A stretch of DNA of 64,000 nucleotides from Mycobacterium sp. UM_WGJ (GTDB lineage Bacteria; Actinomycetota; Actinomycetes; Mycobacteriales; Mycobacteriaceae), in NCBI RefSeq assembly GCF_000455125.1, contig NZ_AUWR01000002.1:56121-120120 (forward strand), in the 5' to 3' direction. The position numbers and the translations under genes were made by a program. Positions 1 through 9,995 of the stretch are shown piece by piece; position 1 is the first letter of the stretch, and the number at the start of each line of letters is the position of its first letter. The notes beneath the pieces were generated by a model. It was not told the origin of the DNA. It searched no databases and saw only the letters and a program-made list of their open reading frames with translations.

Positions 1-1293
1 GAGCAGCCGGCCGGTCATCTTCGGGAACCAGAAGTAGATCCCGGAGAACGTCGCGAACACGATGGTGCCGAACAGCACGTAGTGGAAGTGCGCGATCAGG
101 AAGTAGCTGTCGCTGACGTGGAAGTCCAGCGGCGGGCTGGCCAGCATCACGCCGGTCAGGCCACCGGCCAGGAAGGTGACGATGAAGCCGAGCCCGAACA
201 GCATCGGTGTCTCGAAGGTCAGCTGACCCCGCCACAGGGTTCCGATCCAGTTGAAGAACTTCAGACCGGTCGGGATGGCGATCATCAGGGTCAGCAGCGA
301 GAAGAACGGCAGCAGCACCGCGCCGGTGGCGAACATGTGGTGCGCCCATACCGCGGTCGACAGCCCGGCGATGGCCAGCGTCGCGTACACCAAGGTGACG
401 TAGCCGAAGATCGGCTTGCGGGCGAAGACCGGGAACACTTCGCTGACGATGCCGAAGAACGGCAGCGCGATGATGTACACCTCGGGGTGGCCGAAGAACC
501 AGAACAAGTGCTGCCACAGCAGTACGCCACCGTTGGCGGAGTCGTAGACGTGTCCACCCAGGTGACGGTCGACGGCCAGACCGAACAGCGCCGCGGTCAG
601 CAACGGGAAGACGATCAGCACCAGGATCGAGGTGACCAGAATGTTCCAGGTGAAGATCGGCATCCGGAACATGGTCATGCCGGGGGCGCGCATGCAGGCC
701 ACCGTGGTGATCATGTTCACCGCGCCCAGAATGGTTCCCAGACCACCGACGGCGAGGCCCATGATCCACAGGTCGCCGCCGGCACCCGGGGAGTGCACCG
801 CGTCGCTCAGCGGGGTGTAGGCGGTCCAGCCGAAGTCGGCAGCACCCCCGGGGGTGATGAAGCCGGCCAAGGCGATGGTCGCGCCGAACAGGAACAGCCA
901 GAACGAGAACGCGTTGAGGCGGGGGAAAGCCACGTCCGGGGCGCCGATCTGCAGCGGCAGCACCAGGTTGGAGAACCCGAACACGATCGGCGTGGCGTAG
1001 AAGAGCAGCATCACCGTGCCGTGCATGGTGAACAGCTGGTTGAACTGCTCGTTGGACAGGAACTGCAGGCCCGGCACCGCCAGCTCAGTACGCATCAACA
1101 GCGCGAGCAGGCCACCGATGAAGAAGAAGGCCATACACGCGACGCAGTACATGATGCCGATCAGCTTGTGATCGGTGGTGGTGATCAGCTTGTAGATCAG
1201 GCTGCCCTTGGGGCCCATCAACGCAGGGAAGGGCCGACTGGCCTCGAGTTCTGCGCGTGGGGGTGCTTCGGCGGTCAAGATTCCTCCAAACAT
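1..1293 (-). CDS. ctaD: Cytochrome c oxidase subunit I (aa3-type), 3' end cut by window edge
   Basis: Catalytic subunit of the terminal aa3 oxidase in the plasma membrane; it reduces O2 with electrons from the bc1-aa3 supercomplex and pumps protons. The visible 431 codons contain the family signatures: TTDHKLIG near the N-terminus, the CuB/cross-link motif HPEVY inside [14 protein letters not shown], the two CuB histidines in AHHMFATG, and the heme ligand motif HFHYVLFG near the window edge. About 140 C-terminal residues lie outside the window. Two in-frame ATGs (1293 and 1299) could start it; the mature-looking N-terminus [12 protein letters not shown] resembles the M. tuberculosis protein (Rv3043c) with a few extra residues. 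It is divergent from fecB, as in M. tuberculosis. Confidence 0.96.
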   Translation of the reverse strand, partial: MFGGILTAEAPPRAELEASRPFPALMGPKGSLIYKLITTTDHKLIGIMYCVACMAFFFIGGLLALLMRTELAVPGLQFLSNEQFNQLFTMHGTVMLLFYATPIVFGFSNLVLPLQIGAPDVAFPRLNAFSFWLFLFGATIALAGFITPGGAADFGWTAYTPLSDAVHSPGAGGDLWIMGLAVGGLGTILGAVNMITTVACMRAPGMTMFRMPIFTWNILVTSILVLIVFPLLTAALFGLAVDRHLGGHVYDSANGGVLLWQHLFWFFGHPEVYIIALPFFGIVSEVFPVFARKPIFGYVTLVYATLAIAGLSTAVWAHHMFATGAVLLPFFSLLTLMIAIPTGLKFFNWIGTLWRGQLTFETPMLFGLGFIVTFLAGGLTGVMLASPPLDFHVSDSYFLIAHFHYVLFGTIVFATFSGIYFWFPKMTGRLL

Positions 1294-1404
1294 GGGCATC
1301 CCGGGAAACTTGGTCGAATCCTAACCCCGAGCGTCGCCCCGTCGGTATAGGCCTCCTACAAACTGTCGTATTCGTCTCCTCGAGGGGCGCTCCGCCGTGG
1401 GTGT

Positions 1405-1417
1405 TAACGTCACCGCG
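1405..1417 (+). promoter_or_regulatory. Putative -10 element of leaderless fecB transcript
   Basis: TAACGT at 1405-1410 fits the mycobacterial -10 consensus TANNNT. It is followed by exactly 6 nt and then the GTG start of fecB at 1417, so transcription would start at or next to the first base of the start codon. No ribosome binding site precedes the GTG. Confidence 0.5.
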
Positions 1418-2502
1418 TGACCAGGGTGGACCGGCGGGCGGCGTCCGCAGTAGCGCTTGCCGTGACCTTGCTCACGACGGCCGGATGCGCGGGCGATGCG
1501 GCAGAAACCGCCCCAACCTCGATCTCCACCACGACCACGATGGTCGCCGGGGCGGGTGTGCTCGGCAATGACCGGCGTCCCGACGATTCCTGCGCGGCCG
1601 AGCCCGCACAGCCCGACCCCGGGCCGGCGATGCGCTGGGTCCACAACGCGGCCGAGGTGCAGCCGGCCAGTGTCGAGGTTCCCGAGCAGGCCGAGCGCAT
1701 CGTGGTGCTCTCCGGCGACCAGCTCGACACGCTGTGCGCGCTGGGCCTGCAGTCCCGTGTGGTCGGCGCCGCGCTGCCGGACGGAGCAGACAAGCAACCC
1801 TCCTACCTGGGCGCGGTAATACACGGTGTCGCGGCTGTGGGCTCGCGCAGCAACCCCGATATCGGCGCCATCGCCGAGCTGCATCCGGATCTGATCCTGG
1901 GCGCCCATGGCCTGACACCCGGCTATGCGGAGCTGGCCGCGATCGCGCCCACCGTTTTCACCGGGGCGCCGGGTTCGGGGTGGGAGGACAACGTGCGCGG
2001 TGTCGGCGCCGCGACAGCACGCACCGGCGCTGCCGACGAGGTGCTCGAGCGGTTCAGCGCGTACGCAGCCGAAACCCGCGAGGTCAGCGACGCCACCCAC
2101 TTCCAGGTGTCGGTGGTGGAGCTCACCGACGACAGCGTGCGGGTGTACGGGGCCTCCGGCTTCGCCGCCAGCGTGCTCAAGGCGGTTGGGGTGGACCGCC
2201 CCCCGTTGCAGCGGTTCACCGATCGGCCTTACCTCGAGATCCCAGCTAACGATGGCGATCTGGCCGGGCGGGCGGATTTCTCGGCAGCCGATGGCGACAT
2301 CGTGTACGTCTCTTTCGTCTCCCCGGCAGTGAAGGCGCGGGCGGCCACCGTGTTCGACAGCGTCGCCTGGCGACGGCTTGCGGCCAACCGTGACAGCCGG
2401 GTTTTCGTCGTCAACAACGAGGTGTGGCAGACCGGGCAGGGACCGGTCGCCGCACGCGGCGTGGCCGAAGACCTACGCTGGGTCAACGCGCCGATCAACT
2501 AA
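1417..2502 (+). CDS. fecB: FecB-type iron/heme-siderophore binding lipoprotein
   Basis: Substrate-binding lipoprotein of the FecB/FepB (periplasmic-binding-protein class III) family, 361 aa, expected to sit on the outer face of the membrane and bind ferric siderophore or heme. A basic N-terminus and hydrophobic stretch end in the lipobox LLTTAGC, making Cys24 the lipidated residue. The rest is two alpha/beta lobes with the helical linker typical of this class (IVVLSGDQLDTLCALG ... ELHPDLILGAHG). The GTG at 1417 is chosen because a TAACGT -10 lies 6 nt upstream and the signal peptide follows directly. It is the orthologue of Rv3044 by context (between ctaD and adhC). No ABC permease or ATPase gene is adjacent, so its transport partner is not encoded here. 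Confidence 0.88.
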   Translation: MTRVDRRAASAVALAVTLLTTAGCAGDAAETAPTSISTTTTMVAGAGVLGNDRRPDDSCAAEPAQPDPGPAMRWVHNAAEVQPASVEVPEQAERIVVLSGDQLDTLCALGLQSRVVGAALPDGADKQPSYLGAVIHGVAAVGSRSNPDIGAIAELHPDLILGAHGLTPGYAELAAIAPTVFTGAPGSGWEDNVRGVGAATARTGAADEVLERFSAYAAETREVSDATHFQVSVVELTDDSVRVYGASGFAASVLKAVGVDRPPLQRFTDRPYLEIPANDGDLAGRADFSAADGDIVYVSFVSPAVKARAATVFDSVAWRRLAANRDSRVFVVNNEVWQTGQGPVAARGVAEDLRWVNAPIN

Positions 2503-2558
2503 GCCGGAGCCCCTGTTCCCGCGCCGGCGGTGACCGATCTCACGCCATCGGGACAAGC

Positions 2559-2588
2559 TTGACAGCAAATAACTTTGCTAAGCTATCT
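2559..2588 (+). promoter_or_regulatory. adhC promoter with inverted repeat in the spacer
   Basis: A consensus -35 TTGACA lies at 2559-2564, with a possible -10 at 2582-2588 (GCTATC or CTATCT). The perfect inverted repeat AGCAAA-TAAC-TTTGCT (2564-2579) overlaps the end of the -35 and fills the spacer, a position where a bound repressor would block RNA polymerase. The regulator is unknown. Confidence 0.45.
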
Positions 2589-2627
2589 TTTTACGTGTCG
2601 ACGCATATCTGAAGAGGAATCTCCACT

Positions 2628-3680
2628 ATGAGCACCGTTTCCGCTTACGCCGCCACGTCGGCAACCGACCCGCTGAGCAGGACCACCATCACCCGCCGGG
2701 AACCCGGTCCGCACGACGTGGCGTTCGACATTCATTTCGCCGGCATCTGCCATTCCGACATCCACACCGTCAGAGCCGAGTGGGGCGCTCCGCAGTATCC
2801 CCTGGTTCCCGGCCACGAGATCGCCGGCGTGGTGACCGCGGTCGGATCTGAGGTCACCAAGCACAAGGTCGGCGACCGGGTCGGCGTCGGCTGCTTCGTC
2901 GACTCCTGCCGCGAGTGCCCGAGCTGCCTGGCCGGCCATGAGCAGTACTGCACCGGCGGCGGCATGATCGGCACCTACGCCGGTGTCGGCCGCGACGGCC
3001 AGCCGACGCAGGGCGGCTACAGCGGCGCGATCGTCGTCGACGAGAACTACGTCTTGAGCATCCCCGACGAGATTCCCCTGGACGCCGCCGCTCCCCTGCT
3101 CTGTGCCGGAGTGACCACCTATTCACCGCTGCGTCACTGGAATGTCGGTGTTGGCAAGCGGATGGCGGTCGTCGGCCTCGGCGGCCTCGGCCACATGGCC
3201 GTCAAGCTCGGGGTCGCGATGGGCGCTGAGGTAACGGTGCTGTCGCAGTCGCTGAAGAAGATGGAGGACGGCCTGCGGTTGGGGGCCGAGCACTACCACG
3301 CGACCAGCGATCGGCAGACGTTCAAAGATCTGCGCGGCAAGTTCGACGTCATCTTGAACACCGTCTCGGCCAGCCTGGATCTGGGCGCATATCTGAACCT
3401 GCTCACCCTGGACGGCACCCTGGTCGAGTTGGGCATGCCCGAGCACGCCCTGACGGTGCCGCCGAGTGCGCTGGTGCGGATGCGGCGCAGCGTCACGGGC
3501 TCGTTGATCGGTGGGATCGCCGAGACCCAGGAGATGCTGAACTTCTGCGCCGAGCACGGCGTGCGTCCCGAGATCGAGGTCATCGAACCCGATTACATCA
3601 ACACCGCGTACGAGCGTGTGCTGGCATCAGACGTGCGCTACCGCTTCGTCATCGACACCGCGTCGTTGCGGCAGCCCTAG
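2628..3680 (+). CDS. adhC: Zinc-dependent NAD(P) alcohol dehydrogenase AdhC
   Basis: Medium-chain dehydrogenase/reductase of the cinnamyl-alcohol-dehydrogenase type, 350 aa, interconverting alcohols and aldehydes in the cytosol, probably with NADP(H). Catalytic zinc ligands are visible as Cys41 (ICHSDIH) and His63-Glu64 (GHE). The structural zinc site is Cys94, Cys97, Cys100 and Cys108. The nucleotide-binding loop [10 protein letters not shown] follows in the Rossmann domain. The ATG at 2628 follows a purine-rich AGAGGA. It corresponds to Rv3045 by order after fecB. Its own promoter with an internal inverted repeat suggests separate regulation from fecB. Confidence 0.93.
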   Translation: MSTVSAYAATSATDPLSRTTITRREPGPHDVAFDIHFAGICHSDIHTVRAEWGAPQYPLVPGHEIAGVVTAVGSEVTKHKVGDRVGVGCFVDSCRECPSCLAGHEQYCTGGGMIGTYAGVGRDGQPTQGGYSGAIVVDENYVLSIPDEIPLDAAAPLLCAGVTTYSPLRHWNVGVGKRMAVVGLGGLGHMAVKLGVAMGAEVTVLSQSLKKMEDGLRLGAEHYHATSDRQTFKDLRGKFDVILNTVSASLDLGAYLNLLTLDGTLVELGMPEHALTVPPSALVRMRRSVTGSLIGGIAETQEMLNFCAEHGVRPEIEVIEPDYINTAYERVLASDVRYRFVIDTASLRQP

Positions 3681-3696
3681 GACCCAACAATCACCG

Positions 3697-3748
3697 AACG
3701 TGCACACAGGCTGACGGCATCGCGAAATCCCCGGTCTCAGTGCACGTT
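3697..3748. terminator. Inverted repeat between convergent adhC and MFS gene
   Basis: AACGTGCAC (3697-3705) is repeated in inverted form as GTGCACGTT (3740-3748) with a 34-nt loop, in the 81-bp gap between two convergent genes. It may act as a bidirectional terminator; there is no T-tract, so this is tentative. Confidence 0.35.
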
Positions 3749-3761
3749 TGGCGAGCGCTGC

Positions 3762-5036
3762 TCAGACATAGCGGTTGCGCCCCGCCAGTGCGCCCGCCGC
3801 TGTCTGCACCACGTACACGGTGAGCATCATCAGCCACGGCACGGTCCATCCACCACTCACCTGGTGCAACAGACCAAACGTGAACGGGCCGACCCCGGCG
3901 AGCAGGTAGCCGAAGCCCTGCGCCATCCCCGACAGGCTTGCGGTGTCTTGTGCGTCGCGGGCTCGCAGCGCAATCACGGTGAGGGCCAACGAGAACACGC
4001 TCATCCCCAGACCCACCAGCACGCTCCACAGCAGTGGCGCGGCCGCGGGCGCGATCAGCAGACCGAGCATGCCGGCCATGCCAAGCACTCCCAGTCCGAC
4101 GATCCATCCGCTTTGACTGTCCCGGCGGGCGGCCAGCGGCGAGACGATCAGGCTGATCGGCACCGCGATCAACGAGATCAGGCCGAGCAGTAGGCCCGCG
4201 CGGGTTTCGGTTGTTCCGTTCTCGATGAGCACCTCGGGCAGCCAGCCCATCACCACGTAGGCGAGGAAGGACTGGGTGCCGAAGAACAGCGTGACAGTCC
4301 AGGCCAGCTTGCTGCGCAGCAGCGACCGGCCTTTCGTGGTGGCCGCGGGCGCGGTGGTGTCGGGCCGGTCGAATCCGCGGGCCCCCACCACCCAGGCCGC
4401 CAGCGCCAGCAGCGCCAGTGCGCTCCACGCGCCCAGGGCTGAGCGCCAACCGCCCAGCGCGTTGTCGAGCACCGGGGTGACCGCGGAGCCCAACGCTCCT
4501 CCCCCTTGCAGCGCCGCGGTGTAGATCCCGGTCATCAGGCCGACCTGGGCGGGGAAGGATCCCCGGATGATCACCGGGATCAGCACGTTGATCAACGCGA
4601 TTCCGGCGGTTGCCACCAACGTTCCGCCGAGCACGACGAGAGGCCCATCGCAGACCCGAATCAGCAGTCCGGCAACGAGTATCAGTAGCGCCGCCGAAAC
4701 CGTGCGCCCCAGCCCGATCCGCCGTGACAACCACGGCGCGGCCAGCCCGGCGGCAGCGAAGCACAGACCGGGCAACGTGGTCAGGACCCCGGCCCAGGTG
4801 TCTGAGGCGCCCAGCGCGCCCCTCATTTCCGGAAGCAGCGGACCCACGCTGGTGATCGCCGGGCGCAGGTTCAGTGCGGTCAAGACCACCGCGACGGTCA
4901 GCAATACACCGCCGGCCGCCATCGTCGCCGGCCGGAACTCGGCGGCACCCTCGATTTCCAGTTCAAGGTCGTGCTCGTACTGGCCGAGTGTTTCGTTGCG
5001 GGCGGTGCAGGTCACCTGAAGTAGGATCGCATACAT
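3762..5036 (-). CDS. CynX/NimT-type MFS transporter
   Basis: Twelve-segment major facilitator of the CynX/NimT group (cyanate, nitroimidazole and related anion permeases), 424 codons from the first ATG. The family opening TALNLRPAITSVGPLLPEM and the following hydrophobic segments are clear. The ATG at 5036 lies inside the palindromic operator/-10 region, so the true start is more likely the GTG at 5015 (protein beginning MTCTARNET) or further in. It is divergent from a GntR-family gene at 5064, which probably controls it. The substrate cannot be read from sequence. No counterpart is recalled at this position in M. tuberculosis, so it looks like an accessory insertion. Confidence 0.85.
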   Translation of the reverse strand: MYAILLQVTCTARNETLGQYEHDLELEIEGAAEFRPATMAAGGVLLTVAVVLTALNLRPAITSVGPLLPEMRGALGASDTWAGVLTTLPGLCFAAAGLAAPWLSRRIGLGRTVSAALLILVAGLLIRVCDGPLVVLGGTLVATAGIALINVLIPVIIRGSFPAQVGLMTGIYTAALQGGGALGSAVTPVLDNALGGWRSALGAWSALALLALAAWVVGARGFDRPDTTAPAATTKGRSLLRSKLAWTVTLFFGTQSFLAYVVMGWLPEVLIENGTTETRAGLLLGLISLIAVPISLIVSPLAARRDSQSGWIVGLGVLGMAGMLGLLIAPAAAPLLWSVLVGLGMSVFSLALTVIALRARDAQDTASLSGMAQGFGYLLAGVGPFTFGLLHQVSGGWTVPWLMMLTVYVVQTAAGALAGRNRYV

Positions 5037-5060
5037 CCTATGACTGGATGAAGGGAGGAT
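5022..5060. promoter_or_regulatory. Phased GGAT/ATCC operator array between MFS and GntR genes
   Basis: TAGGAT-N7-ATCCTA (5022-5040) is a perfect inverted repeat, and CATCC-N7-GGATG (5034-5050) overlaps it. GGAT/ATCC cores start at 5024, 5035, 5046 and 5057, each 11 bp apart. TAGGAT on each strand also fits a TANNNT -10 element, so the two divergent promoters would be embedded in the operator. The last core touches the ribosome binding site of the GntR gene. Confidence 0.55.
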
Positions 5061-5063
5061 ACT

Positions 5064-5738
5064 GTGCCGTTGGTCACCACCCGTCGCACCGGCTTGGTCG
5101 ATCAGGTGATTGAGCAGCTTCGCGCCTCAGTGACCGGCGGGGAATGGCCGGTCGATTCGCGAATCCCCACCGAACCCGAGCTCGCCGACGCGCTTGGTGT
5201 CGGCCGCAACACCGTGCGTGAGGCGGTCCGGGCGCTGGCCCACAGCGGCATCCTGGAGGTCCGCCAGGGCGACGGCACCTACGTGCGCGCCACCAGTGAG
5301 GTGTCCGGCGCGGTGCGCCGACTGTGCGGCCCGCAGCTGCGCGACGTACTACAGGTCCGACGTTGCCTGGAGGTGGAAGGGGCACGCCTGGCTGCCGCCG
5401 CCCGCACCGATGCGGACTTGGCTGAGCTGCGCGCACTGTTGGATCGCCGCGACAGCCACCAGCAGGAGGGCAGACACGACGAGTTCGTCCGGGCCGACAC
5501 CGATTTTCATCTCGCGGTGGTCCGCTGCTCGCACAATCCAGTGTTGACCGAGCTGTACTGCGGGCTCACCGAGGTACTGATGGCCAGTGTGGCCACCACC
5601 AGCGCAAAACCGGTGCAGGCGGACCAGATCCGGCACCGGGGCCTGGTGGACGCGATCGCCGCGGCCGACGTGGAGGCCGCCGGGCGTGAGGCGGGCGGAT
5701 TCCTCGACGAGCTGTTGGAGCAGCTGCCGCCGCGCTGA
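5064..5738 (+). CDS. GntR-family (FadR subfamily) transcriptional regulator
   Basis: A 224-aa cytosolic DNA-binding regulator. Residues about 10-75 form the GntR winged helix (IPTEPELADALGVGRNTVREAVRALAHSG), and the rest is an all-helical FCD ligand-binding domain with a typical metal-ligand pattern (DTDFHLAVV, then a later H in RHRGLVDAI). The GTG at 5064 has the ribosome binding site AGGGAGG a few bases upstream. It is divergent from the CynX-type transporter with only 27 bp between the outermost starts, so it most likely represses both genes through the phased GGAT half-sites in that gap. Ligand unknown. Confidence 0.9.
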   Translation: MPLVTTRRTGLVDQVIEQLRASVTGGEWPVDSRIPTEPELADALGVGRNTVREAVRALAHSGILEVRQGDGTYVRATSEVSGAVRRLCGPQLRDVLQVRRCLEVEGARLAAAARTDADLAELRALLDRRDSHQQEGRHDEFVRADTDFHLAVVRCSHNPVLTELYCGLTEVLMASVATTSAKPVQADQIRHRGLVDAIAAADVEAAGREAGGFLDELLEQLPPR

Positions 5739-5742
5739 GCTC

Positions 5743-6156
5743 TCAGCCGCGCCGAAGTCCCAACACTCGTAACAGTTCCGGGCGTCGCAGGATGAGGCCG
5801 ATCCACACCAGTACCCCGACATACACCCCGGACAGCACGAAGCCCGCCAGCGGCTTGTCAGCGTGCAGGTTGATCGTCACCGCACCACCCAGGTAGGCGG
5901 TCAGGCCCAGCGCACCCAGCACGGCGGTGCGCGGGACCAGGAAGACGACGAGACATACCAGTAGTACCCAGCCGATCATCGCCGTTTTGTCGGGGGAAAA
6001 GCCGAGCCCTTCGGTGGCTTCGCGGGCGAAGGCCAACCCCAGGATCTTCGGAATGGCGTCGAACGCAAAGAACAGCCCCAGCATGGCGGTGATCGCGGCT
6101 CCGGTGATCCATGCCCGCGAACGTCGCGGCGTGGCCGGATCGGCGGTTGTCGTCAT
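5743..6156 (-). CDS. DoxX-like membrane protein
   Basis: A 137-aa protein with four predicted membrane helices and the DoxX-like opening pattern (FFAFDAIPKILGLAFA ... EGLGFSP), then AYLGGAVTINLHADKP between helices 3 and 4. The family is linked in other bacteria to quinone- or thiol-related redox functions, but nothing here specifies a substrate. The start has a good ribosome binding site (GGAGACATC before ATG). It follows the NarK-type transporter gene by 10 nt on the same strand, so the two are probably one transcript. Confidence 0.8.
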   Translation of the reverse strand: MTTTADPATPRRSRAWITGAAITAMLGLFFAFDAIPKILGLAFAREATEGLGFSPDKTAMIGWVLLVCLVVFLVPRTAVLGALGLTAYLGGAVTINLHADKPLAGFVLSGVYVGVLVWIGLILRRPELLRVLGLRRG

Positions 6157-6166
6157 GATGTCTCCT

Positions 6167-7399
6167 TCACCTCGACGGTACTAGTGCAGTGTTCGGTTCC
6201 TGCGCGCGCAGGAATACTGCGGTGTAGCCGAACAGGATCACCGCGGTGGCTACCAGCAGCAGGAGCCCCACGGCGTAGCTGTTGCGCACGGGATCGTAGG
6301 TAGCACCCATCACCAGCGGCGGGAAGTAGCCGCCCAGCCCGCCCACCGCGGCGACGATCCCGGTGACCGAGCCGACCGAACCAGCCGGAGCCCGGTGGGA
6401 TACCCAAGCGAACACTCCGCCGGTGCCGATGCCGAGCGCGACAGCAAGCGGCAGAAACGTCAGGCCGGACCAGATGTCGGCCGGCGGCTTGAACACCGAG
6501 ATCAGCGTCTGCACCGCGATACCTGCCAGCGAGGCCAAGACGACGTACTTGGGCGCGATGTGATCAGCCAGCGATCCACCGAGTAGCCGGGCCAGCACCG
6601 CCGCCAGCGCGAACGCCGCGGTGCGCTCCCCCGCGCCTACCGCGGAGAAGTCATAGACCGTCTTGATGTAGATGGGCAGGTAGCTGCAGAACGCCACGAA
6701 GCCGCCGAATACCAGTCCGTACAGCAGCGACATCTCCCACGTCACCCGCAACCGTGCGGCGGACTTGAGTTTCGGCAGCACCGGCGTGGTGTTGGGCACG
6801 AAGCGCGGGCCGTTGCGCATCAACACCACACACAGCAGCACCGAAATCGCCAGGGCCGCTGCGACTATGAGATGGGTGGTGAACAGCCCCACCCACTTCA
6901 CCAGCCGCGGAGTGAAGAACGCCGAGACCGCGGTACCGGCCATGCCCATGCCGAACACTCCGGTGGCGAAGCCGCGGCGCTGCGGGGCAAACCAGTTGTT
7001 GGCGAACGGAATTCCAATCGCAAAGACGGTCCCGGCCACGCCGAGGAAGAATCCCGCCGCCAGCATCAGCGGATAGGAACCGATCTTTGCCGCGTACCCG
7101 ACCGCCAGCACCGGAAGAATCGAGGCCAACGAGACGCCGATGAACATCGTGCGGCCACCGAAGCGGTCGGTCATCAAGCCGGTGGCGATCCGGCCCAGCG
7201 CTCCGACCAGGATCGGGGTGGCCACCAGCAGCGCCTGGGCGGTGGTGCTCAGCTTCATCGCGGCGGTGTACTGCGTCGAGAGCGGGCCGATCAACGTCCA
7301 TGCCCAAAAACAGATGACCGAGACCCAGGTGGCCAACAACAGGTTGACGCCCGGGCCGGCGCCGCTACCGCGTCGATCAGCGCTCATCACGAAAATCAT
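6167..7399 (-). CDS. NarK/NasA-type MFS transporter (nitrate/nitrite porter family)
   Basis: A 12-segment major facilitator. The nitrate porter family signature is visible in the segment GIPFANNWFAPQRRG followed by FATGVFGMGMAGTAV, and a second glycine-rich signature (GSVTGIVAAVGGLGGYFPP) lies in the C-terminal half. An open frame extends to 7483, but the ATG at 7399 (MIFVMSADRR) has GGGGTG at a proper distance; ATG 7387 is the alternative. No nitrate reductase genes are nearby, so anion transport is inferred from family only. It is divergent from the HD-domain gene and co-directional with the DoxX gene. Confidence 0.8.
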   Translation of the reverse strand: MIFVMSADRRGSGAGPGVNLLLATWVSVICFWAWTLIGPLSTQYTAAMKLSTTAQALLVATPILVGALGRIATGLMTDRFGGRTMFIGVSLASILPVLAVGYAAKIGSYPLMLAAGFFLGVAGTVFAIGIPFANNWFAPQRRGFATGVFGMGMAGTAVSAFFTPRLVKWVGLFTTHLIVAAALAISVLLCVVLMRNGPRFVPNTTPVLPKLKSAARLRVTWEMSLLYGLVFGGFVAFCSYLPIYIKTVYDFSAVGAGERTAAFALAAVLARLLGGSLADHIAPKYVVLASLAGIAVQTLISVFKPPADIWSGLTFLPLAVALGIGTGGVFAWVSHRAPAGSVGSVTGIVAAVGGLGGYFPPLVMGATYDPVRNSYAVGLLLLVATAVILFGYTAVFLRAQEPNTALVPSR

Positions 7400-7572
7400 G
7401 CAAGCACCCCAAAGCGCGATCGGCTCGTCATTCGCCCAAAATGCCGGCCCGCTTCCCCACCCGTAGCAGCGATCCTGTCGCAATCTGTGGCTTTAACGGC
7501 TCGTTCTCCGCGGTTCACCGACACGCAGCGGACGCAGGCTGGTCAGCAACCGACCGAGCAAGGAGACTGGCC

Positions 7573-8223
7573 ATGGCAACTCGACGAACGGAGCGCATCG
7601 CGGACGTCGTCGTACCCGACACGCAGCTCGCCCGCGAAGCAACCGAGTTCGTCCGCAGCGCCGAGGACGACGTGCTCTTCCACCACTCCCGGCGAGTGTT
7701 CCTGTTCGGTGCCCTGCACGGCCGGCGGGCGGGGCTACCAACAGACCTGGAGCTGCTCTACGTGGCGGCGATGTTTCACGACTTCGGCCTCACCACCCGC
7801 TACCGCACGTCGACCCAGCGTTTCGAGATCGACGGAGCAGATGCCGCACGCGAGTTCCTGACGGAGCGCGGCGTAGCACAGGCCGACGTCGACAAGGTGT
7901 GGCTCGGCATCGCGCTGCACACGACGCCGGAGATCACCGGACGGCTCGACACCGAAACCGCTTTGCTCGCAGCGGGTGTCAAGACTGATGTGGTCGGCGT
8001 GGGCCACGCGGATCTGGATGCGGCGGACATCGACGCAGTGGTCGCCGCTCATCCGCGGCCCGACTTCAAGAACCGCATCCTGGCGGCCTTCAATGACGGT
8101 ATGAAACATCGTCCGCAGACCACGTTCGGGACGATGAACGATGACGTGCTGGCCCACTTCGATCCCACGTTCCAGCGCGGCAACCTAGTCGACAGCATTC
8201 TCAACAGCCCATGGCCCGAGTAG
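7573..8223 (+). CDS. HD-domain metal-dependent hydrolase (cyanamide-hydratase-like)
   Basis: A 216-aa HD-superfamily protein. Metal-binding signatures are HHSRRVFLFG near residue 38, the HD pair in AAMFHDFGLTTRY near residue 64, and a later histidine in ALHTTPEI. The layout (H...HD...H, then FKNRIL near the C-terminus) resembles cyanamide hydratase and related small HD hydrolases rather than nucleotidases. The ATG at 7573 is chosen for its ribosome binding site AAGGAGA; the upstream open frame is not protein-like. It precedes the nitroreductase gene by 17 nt, so the two form an operon. A cyanate-type transporter and this HD protein lie within 4 kb, which is suggestive but not proof of a nitrile/cyanate theme. 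Confidence 0.75.
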   Translation: MATRRTERIADVVVPDTQLAREATEFVRSAEDDVLFHHSRRVFLFGALHGRRAGLPTDLELLYVAAMFHDFGLTTRYRTSTQRFEIDGADAAREFLTERGVAQADVDKVWLGIALHTTPEITGRLDTETALLAAGVKTDVVGVGHADLDAADIDAVVAAHPRPDFKNRILAAFNDGMKHRPQTTFGTMNDDVLAHFDPTFQRGNLVDSILNSPWPE

Positions 8224-8240
8224 CGGAAAGGAGCAGGCAC

Positions 8241-8942
8241 ATGGAGATCCACGAAGCGCTGTACACCACCAGGATGATGCGACGGCTGCGGCCCGACCCG
8301 ATTCCGCTGGACACCCAGGCCCGCATCCTGGATGCGGCGGTGCGCGCCCCAAACGGGGGCAACACCCAACGCTGGCACTTTCTCGCCGTCGACGACCCAG
8401 AACTCAAACACGAGCTGGCCCAGTTGTTCCGCCAAGGCCGCGCCGTCGAGTACCAGAAGTTCGCGACGGGTACGGGGCCGATGGCCACCCCGGCTCCCGG
8501 CGCGGATCCGACCCAACATATCGAGACGATGCGCCGCATGAAGGGCTCCGGAGATTACCTGGCCGACCATTTCGAGGACATCCCGCTGCTGCTTTTCGTC
8601 TTCGCCATCGACGATCTCGGTGGGGCCAACATCTATCCGGCGATCTGGAGCGCACTGCTTGCGGCCCGCGCCGAGGGCATCGGCGGCGTCATGACGATGG
8701 TGCTGCGCAACTTCGAGGACCGCGTCAACGAGCTCTTAGGCGTGCCTGTCGCGGAGGGCTGGACGATGTCGGCGATGCTCGCGCTCGGCTACCCACGAGG
8801 AAAATGGGGAGTGGCAGCCAACCGACGGCCCGTCCAGGAGGTTTCATCACGCAACCGCTGGGGTGCACCGTTCGGCGTCGAAGTCCCGCAGCCGCTGTGG
8901 CCACGCGACCACGTGACGCCCAGCCTGGCCACGGCGGGTTGA
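8241..8942 (+). CDS. Nitroreductase family protein
   Basis: A 233-aa FMN-dependent nitroreductase-fold enzyme. The N-terminal motif TTRMMRRLRPDPIP with the following LDAAVRAPNGGNTQRWHF matches the FMN-phosphate binding region of the family, and GIGGVMTMVLRN lies where the second flavin contact is expected. These enzymes reduce nitro groups, quinones or related electrophiles with NAD(P)H. The ATG at 8241 has AAGGAG upstream. It is the second gene of a two-gene unit with the HD hydrolase and is convergent with nrdF2; GGGCCG/CGGCCC (8950-8955 and 8971-8976) forms a small possible terminator between them. Confidence 0.85.
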   Translation: MEIHEALYTTRMMRRLRPDPIPLDTQARILDAAVRAPNGGNTQRWHFLAVDDPELKHELAQLFRQGRAVEYQKFATGTGPMATPAPGADPTQHIETMRRMKGSGDYLADHFEDIPLLLFVFAIDDLGGANIYPAIWSALLAARAEGIGGVMTMVLRNFEDRVNELLGVPVAEGWTMSAMLALGYPRGKWGVAANRRPVQEVSSRNRWGAPFGVEVPQPLWPRDHVTPSLATAG

Positions 8943-8983
8943 GACATCCGGGCCGCTGCAGAATGTGCGACGGCCCAGACACT

Positions 8984-9970
<987 letters not shown>

Positions 9971-9995
9971 TCACCCGCCGAAATCTAGGCCTCTG

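Noticed and set aside
82-1350. Open frame of 422 codons on the plus strand opposite ctaD
   Set aside because: The minus strand carries unmistakable cytochrome oxidase subunit I motifs; the plus frame is Gln/Gly/Arg-rich shadow sequence.
3697-3748. Possible member of a dispersed repeat family (AACGTGCAC inverted repeat)
   Set aside because: Only one copy of the arrangement was seen in this window, so a repeat-family claim is not supported; listed as a possible terminator instead.
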